DNA from: Rhizobiaceae bacterium
Lineage (GTDB): Bacteria; Pseudomonadota; Alphaproteobacteria; Rhizobiales; Rhizobiaceae
Reading direction: 5' to 3'
Assembly (NCBI GenBank): GCA_905339215.1
Contig: CAJPFN010000014.1
Location: 124,001-188,000, forward strand
DNA length: 64,000 nucleotides
Each line of letters starts with the position of its first letter. The stretch's first letter is position 1. Both the position numbers and the translations under genes were made by a program. The notes beneath the pieces were generated by a model that ran no database searches, was not told the origin of the DNA, and saw only the letters and a list, made by a program, of their open reading frames with translations. Below are positions 59,847 through 64,000 of the stretch, one piece after another.

Positions 59847-60295
59847 TCTCCTACGGCGATGGCGAAGGGCTGGCTCGGGGAGGCAGCGGCGGGTTTTTCC
59901 TGACGGGTCTTGAGGATTTCCGCCTCGATCGGGTAGAGGCCGCGAATGACCTTCAGGGCGTCGTAGACGTGCCCCTCGCTGACGAGCTGGTCGACATATT
60001 TGAGCGAGGCCCTGATCTGCTCGTCGCTGAACGTCGCCAGGAGCAGCGGCAGCGACTTGCGGAACATGTCCCGCGCATCGTCAGCCTCGCCCGGGTTCAT
60101 CAGGATCACCTGCGTGATGAAGTACAGCTGGCGAAGCGGGGTCGATGCGTTCTGCGGCAACATCACGTGGCTTTCCAGCAGGAATTGCACATCGTTGAGC
60201 AGCTCGATCGACACCTTCCGGTCCGCTCTAATCACAGCGCCGTTGATGTAGATCTTCTCGTTTGGCCGAAGGGAGATCTTCAGGGTGTTCTTCAT
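59843..60295 (-). CDS. flbT: flagellin mRNA regulator FlbT
   Basis: A 150-residue protein: MKNTLKISLRPNEKIYINGA, VIRADRKVSIELLNDVQFLL, ESHVMLPQNASTPLRQLYFI and FSDEQIRASLKYVDQLVSEG. FlbT binds the 5' region of flagellin mRNA in Caulobacter and rhizobia and controls its stability. The start is ATG 60295, which overlaps the flaF stop as ATGA; the frame is open further upstream but that part is a shadow of flaF. Confidence 0.93.
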   Translation of the reverse strand: MKNTLKISLRPNEKIYINGAVIRADRKVSIELLNDVQFLLESHVMLPQNASTPLRQLYFITQVILMNPGEADDARDMFRKSLPLLLATFSDEQIRASLKYVDQLVSEGHVYDALKVIRGLYPIEAEILKTRQEKPAAASPSQPFAIAVGE

Positions 60296-60639
60296 TTGAT
60301 GCCGTCCCGGATTATCTGGGAAATGTCGATGAGACCGCCGAAATTGTCCGATTCGCCGCGCCTGACGGCGTCCGCTTCGCGAAGGAGCCATAGCCCGATG
60401 GAGATCAGGTTGGCGCGAAGTTCCTTGGGCAGCTCGTTGTCGGGCTTGCCCAGATCGTCGATGAAGGTTGTCCAGATCCGATTGAGGAAGTGGAGTGCCT
60501 CGACCGTCTGGATCGAATTGACGCCCTTTGCCTGCGCAGCGACCAGAAGATCGATCGAGCGATCGAGCAACTGGCGCTCGCGGTTCTTCGCGTCGGCTAT
60601 CGAGTCGCTCTGAATGTCTGCGTAGGAAAATTGGTACAT
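60292..60639 (-). CDS. flaF: flagellar biosynthesis regulator FlaF
   Basis: A 115-residue helical protein: MYQFSYADIQSDSIADAKNR, RQLLDRSIDLLVAAQAKGVN, EALHFLNRIWTTFIDDLGKP and LRANLISIGLWLLREADAVR. FlaF is needed for flagellin synthesis or secretion and acts opposite or together with FlbT in alphaproteobacteria. The gene overlaps flbT by four bases and follows flgL after 32 bp. Confidence 0.93.
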   Translation of the reverse strand: MYQFSYADIQSDSIADAKNRERQLLDRSIDLLVAAQAKGVNSIQTVEALHFLNRIWTTFIDDLGKPDNELPKELRANLISIGLWLLREADAVRRGESDNFGGLIDISQIIRDGIK

Positions 60640-60671
60640 CTTGATCCGTCTGCCGGTTCTGCTGCGTTCGG

Positions 60672-61718
60672 TTACAGATAGTCGAGGAGGCTGAGTTTCT
60701 GGATACGGGCGGTCAGGGCGTATGAAGTCTCGATCTGGGCGAGCAGGTTGTTCACTCTCGTCGACGCTTCGTAGGGATCGACGCCCTGCAGGTCGCCGAG
60801 ATTCGTCGTCATGATGTCCACCTGCATGGATAGCCGGTCGCTGGCACTGTTGACGCGGGTCTGCACGAGGCCGACCTTTGCCTGGACGTTCTGGATGTCG
60901 GAAATCGCCTCTCCGACCAGCGTGCGCGTCTTCTCGACCAGGGCCGTCTGCGCGTTCGCGTTGAGCGGCGACTTCAACAGATCCGCGATCAGCGACGTGG
61001 CCATGGCGAGCTTGCGCATGCCCTCGGTGCTGGCACTCACCGATGTCTCGGCGGTCTCGTTCAGCGCGATCCGGCTGGTGATCGTCTCGTCGGTGGCGTT
61101 ACTCCAGTTCGCCTCCCATTCGGGTCCGGTGAACATCGGCTCAACGACATTGTCGAGGAAGTCCGTCATCTGAGCGGCAGTGATCATCTCGGCTGCGGCG
61201 TCGGTCTGGGCGAAGCCGAAATGGGCGAGGAAGGCGGCATCGAAGGCGGCCTTGTTCGGCGCGCCGTCGGCGCCGTAGGCATTGATCGGCTTCACGTCGG
61301 TGTTGACGCCGGCGAAGATGTACTCGCCGTTCAGGCTGGTATTTAGGACCGACGTCAGAGTCTCGAGTGCGTTGTTGCCGTTCGCCTGCAGGATCTGGCG
61401 TTCCGTGTCGCCGCTGCCGCCGACGGTCAGGGCGGACAGGAACGTCTCCGCTTCGCTGGTGATGCGCGACAACGCTTCCTGGGACGCGTCCAGCCGCGTG
61501 GCAATCAGGCTGTTGGTGTCGACCATGCCGTTCAGCCGATCGATGTCGCGATTGAGGGCTACCGCCTGGCCGGTTCTCGCACCGAGCGCGACGCCGACAT
61601 CGTTGAATTTGCCCGACGTGACCTCCGTCTGCGCTTTGGCAAGATCGCTCTGCAGGCGCATCAGCTGGTAGCTGAGCGCCTTGGAGATCGCGTGGGAGGA
61701 AACGAAGGAGATCTTCAT
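60672..61718 (-). CDS. flgL: hook-filament junction protein FlgL
   Basis: A 348-residue secreted flagellar protein with flagellin-like ends: the N-terminal helix SYQLMRLQSDLAKAQTEVTS and GQAVALNRDIDRLNGMVDT, and the C-terminal VDPYEASTRVNNLLAQIETS and YALTARIQKLSLLDYL. The middle is variable and carries GEYIFAGVNTDVKP. It forms the junction between hook and filament with FlgK and is exported without a signal peptide. The gene follows flgK by three bases. Confidence 0.93.
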   Translation of the reverse strand: MKISFVSSHAISKALSYQLMRLQSDLAKAQTEVTSGKFNDVGVALGARTGQAVALNRDIDRLNGMVDTNSLIATRLDASQEALSRITSEAETFLSALTVGGSGDTERQILQANGNNALETLTSVLNTSLNGEYIFAGVNTDVKPINAYGADGAPNKAAFDAAFLAHFGFAQTDAAAEMITAAQMTDFLDNVVEPMFTGPEWEANWSNATDETITSRIALNETAETSVSASTEGMRKLAMATSLIADLLKSPLNANAQTALVEKTRTLVGEAISDIQNVQAKVGLVQTRVNSASDRLSMQVDIMTTNLGDLQGVDPYEASTRVNNLLAQIETSYALTARIQKLSLLDYL

Positions 61719-61721
61719 GGC

Positions 61722-63188
61722 CTACTGCACCGCCGCCAGAAGCGTTGACAGCATGTCGTCTACGGCGCTGATCAGTCGCGCAGACGCCTGGTACGAGTGC
61801 TCGAGGTCGAGCAGGAGCGCCATCTCCTCGTCGATGTTCACGCCCGTCTCGTTCGACAGCGCCGCGCTCGTGCGCAGCATGAGCGCGCTCTTGACCTCGG
61901 AGGCATCGGTCGCCTGCTGCCGGGAAAGCTCGAGCCAGCTGATGGCGCTGCCGGCGAAATTCGTGATGCTGGCATTGACGTCGAGACCCGCCGCCGGATC
62001 GAAGCCGATCGGAGCGTCGAGGCGCTCGCTGTATCTGAACAGGAGGTCCGAATAGGAGGCGCCGCCCGACGCATTGGCGACGTAGGCCGCTCCGTTGATG
62101 CCGCCGTCGCGCAGCAGCCTGACGTCGCCTCCGGACGCGGTGTCAACGGCCGGGTTGATGGCGATCAGGCCGGCCAGTCCGGTGCTGATCGTGGCGTCTG
62201 CAGGCAGGTCCGGCCCTCCCGGCCAGGTGAACAGGCCGGCCATGTCGGGCAGCAGGCCTGCGCCGCTCGGATCCGTCTCCGCGAAGGAAACGATCAGGCC
62301 GCGGGCGATTTCGTCGAGTTGGCTCTGCATCGTGCCAGCGACGGTGTCGCGCAGCTGCAGCATCGCCGCGAGGCTTCCGTCGGCGGACGTGTTGGCGCCG
62401 TTGCCCGAACCCAAAGGGACGCCGTCGATCAGGATCGCGTTCCCTGCGGCGGACGCCGAGTAGGACTGGACTGGCGTGAAGGTGACGCTCCGCGGGACGG
62501 ATTCGAAAAGCGTCACGCCGCTCGCGGTCGTGATGACCATGTCGTTGTTGGCGCGCGAGATCGTCGACACCGGCACGAGTTCGGCGATCTGTTTCAGCAG
62601 TGAATCGCGCTGGTCGAGCGCGTCGGACGCGTCGGTACCCGCCTGGGTGGCGTGGATGATGGTATTGTTCGCGGCCTGGAACTGCGACAGCAGGTCGTTC
62701 AGGCGGGCGACGGATACCGAAATGTCCTGATCGATCTGGCTGCGGAATGTCTGGATCGCGTCGGTGCCGTTGTTCAGCGCGTTGGCGAGCTGGCGCGCCG
62801 CCTCGACGGTGTTCTCCGCCAGGTTCTCGTTCGACGGCGTGGTGGCGTACGACTGCAACGCCTCCTGCAGCTTGCCGATCAGCGTCGAGGCGGAGCGGGC
62901 GTTCTCCACGCCGTTCACTTGGAGCGTGAGGTTGTCGATGCCTGTCAGCAGCGTCGACTGGGCGTTGTAGGATGACAGCGCTGCGAGATTGTTGCGGAAG
63001 AGTGCGGCGTTCGTTGAACGCTGAATGGTGAGCGCGGTCGCGCCGGGCGCGGTTCTGACGAGCACCGCGGACCGGCGCGAGTAATCCGGATTCTGCGCAT
63101 TGGTGATGTTCTGGGAAACGACACTGGTTTGCCGCGCTGTGTTGAGAAGCGATCGTTGCGCGATGCCCAGTGCGGAAGTAAGCGACAT
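61722..63188 (-). CDS. flgK: hook-filament junction protein FlgK
   Basis: A 488-residue protein. The N-terminus has ALGIAQRSLLNTARQTSVVS and NITNAQNPDYSRRSAVLV, the classical FlgK helix and NxxNPxY-type motif; the C-terminus has TGVNIDEEMALLLDLEHSYQ then ASARLISAVDDMLSTLLA. The centre is variable. It is the first junction protein above the hook and is a likely client of the FlgN-like chaperone encoded at 54698-55129. Length is in range. Confidence 0.94.
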   Translation of the reverse strand: MSLTSALGIAQRSLLNTARQTSVVSQNITNAQNPDYSRRSAVLVRTAPGATALTIQRSTNAALFRNNLAALSSYNAQSTLLTGIDNLTLQVNGVENARSASTLIGKLQEALQSYATTPSNENLAENTVEAARQLANALNNGTDAIQTFRSQIDQDISVSVARLNDLLSQFQAANNTIIHATQAGTDASDALDQRDSLLKQIAELVPVSTISRANNDMVITTASGVTLFESVPRSVTFTPVQSYSASAAGNAILIDGVPLGSGNGANTSADGSLAAMLQLRDTVAGTMQSQLDEIARGLIVSFAETDPSGAGLLPDMAGLFTWPGGPDLPADATISTGLAGLIAINPAVDTASGGDVRLLRDGGINGAAYVANASGGASYSDLLFRYSERLDAPIGFDPAAGLDVNASITNFAGSAISWLELSRQQATDASEVKSALMLRTSAALSNETGVNIDEEMALLLDLEHSYQASARLISAVDDMLSTLLAAVQ

Positions 63189-63219
63189 TCTTATGCCTTT
63201 GGCGACATATGCGTATCCG

Positions 63220-64000
63220 TCACCGCTTCAGGTTCACGAGAACGTCGAGGAGGTCGGCGCCGGTCTGGAACACTTTCGAGTTCGCCGTGTAGTTGCGCTG
63301 CGCCTCGATCATCTCGGTCAGTTCCTGAGCGATATCGACGTTTGAAGATTCGAGTGCACCCGACACGACCGTGCCGAACCCGCTCTCGTTGGGGAAGCCG
63401 ATGCGGACGTTCCCGGAATCGTTGCTCTCGGCATAGATGTTGCCGGGCAGGACCGTCAGCTGGTCCGGGCTGATCACGGTCGCGAGCGGGATGCGATAGA
63501 GCGGCTTGACCTCGCCATTCTCGAAGACCGCGGAGAGGATGCCGTCTTCCGAGATCTGGATGCTGTCGATGGCGCTCGGGCCGTTTCCGTTCACCGTCGC
63601 CTCGTAGACGGCATATCCGGTGGCGAGCTGGCTCATCGAGCCGAGGTCGAGCTCCAGCGTGCTGCCGTTGGGGATCGCGATGCTGATGTCGCCGCCGCTG
63701 GTCAGCTGCCCGTTGGTGCCGTCGAAGGTCAGCGTCTGGGTGGCAATGGCCGGGGCGGAGTAGGGGAACGACGTCGTTCCGCCGGTCGCCGCGTCCGCCT
63801 TGTTGTACACCGCAATCTCCCACTCGTTGTCGGCCGTCTTCGTGAAGTAGACGTCGAGCATGACCTGGGAGCCGAGATTGTCGTAGGCCACCAGCGACGA
63901 CTTCGCCGTGTAGGTCGACGTGGCGGCGTTGTCCGAGGGAAGATCGCCCGCGGCGACGATTTCTGCGGTGGAGGGCAGGTTGGCGGCGAACGAGCCGAGG
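63220..64000 (-). CDS. flgE: flagellar hook protein FlgE (C-terminal part)
   Basis: The gene runs off the right edge; 259 C-terminal codons are visible. The translation at the edge reads LGSFAANLPSTAEIVAAGDL, then SSLVAYDNLGSQVMLDVYF, the standard FlgE core, and ends with the C-terminal signature VSGALESSNVDIAQELTEMI, EAQRNYTANSKVFQTGADLL, followed by DVLVNLKR. The last motif is the conserved end helix of hook and hook-associated proteins. It is the most upstream visible gene of the minus-strand flagellar operon. Confidence 0.94.
   Translation of the reverse strand, partial: LGSFAANLPSTAEIVAAGDLPSDNAATSTYTAKSSLVAYDNLGSQVMLDVYFTKTADNEWEIAVYNKADAATGGTTSFPYSAPAIATQTLTFDGTNGQLTSGGDISIAIPNGSTLELDLGSMSQLATGYAVYEATVNGNGPSAIDSIQISEDGILSAVFENGEVKPLYRIPLATVISPDQLTVLPGNIYAESNDSGNVRIGFPNESGFGTVVSGALESSNVDIAQELTEMIEAQRNYTANSKVFQTGADLLDVLVNLKR

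Overview
The window reads as a chromosomal segment of a high-GC alphaproteobacterium of the Hyphomicrobiales (Rhizobiales), most like the Mesorhizobium/Phyllobacteriaceae group. The pointers are the flagellar order flgE-flgK-flgL-flaF-flbT-flgD-fliQ-flhA-fliR with the alpha-specific regulators FlaF and FlbT, an NAD-dependent homospermidine synthase, a group III PLP ornithine decarboxylase behind a long leader at the position of the alphaproteobacterial speF RNA motif, and CtrA-type TTAA-N7-TTAAC sequence. I see no tRNA, rRNA, insertion sequence, prophage or CRISPR. The assignment is by recognition of families, not by search.

Bases 1-34998 are mostly housekeeping and small metabolic units: an outer-membrane beta-barrel protein divergent from KpsF-type arabinose-5-phosphate isomerase; an NfeD/SPFH pair; ferrochelatase; a secreted 5'-nucleotidase with a LysM tail; a PaaK-like ligase; a small lipoprotein; homospermidine synthase; a same-strand run pepF-pabB-pabC-heme-dependent N-demethylase-like gene; an NtrC-type regulator; a DUF882 protein; KDPG aldolase; an N-acetylmuramidase; TrhO; DUF533; a TetR/SDR pair; a MarR-GNAT fusion; an aminotransferase coupled to a Kazal-inhibitor protein; GNAT; a small membrane protein coupled to a DenD-like dehydrogenase; a NicO metal transporter with DUF1007; a LysR regulator; and an ABC-F protein.

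Bases 35222-38503 hold a small module led by a striking regulator: alpha/beta-hydrolase, degenerate class III nucleotide-cyclase-like domain and LuxR helix-turn-helix in one chain, followed by an NTF2-like, a cupin and a PNPOx-type protein, ending at a terminator. Bases 38675-42225 hold the ornithine decarboxylase with its leader, a GNAT gene interrupted in frame by a palindromic repeat, and a MarR-GNAT operon under a near-perfect 34-bp palindrome.

Bases 42698-54134 form a catabolic island for CoA esters. A first operon (SDR, biotin-dependent carboxylase beta and alpha subunits, acyl-CoA dehydrogenase) looks like the acyclic-terpene (atu) or leucine (liu) type and has a TTGACGT/ACGTCAA palindrome upstream. 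A second operon (feruloyl-CoA-synthetase-like ligase, thiolase, 4HBT thioesterase), with a MarR regulator and an enoyl-CoA hydratase, looks like side-chain shortening of an aromatic or long acid. The ligase operon and the marR/hydratase intergenic region share a TGTTA-N7-TAACA operator-like element.

Bases 54153-64000, all minus strand, are a flagellar operon from flgE (cut by the window edge) to three poorly characterised flagellar-linked genes, with repeated 4-base ATGA start/stop overlaps that indicate translational coupling.
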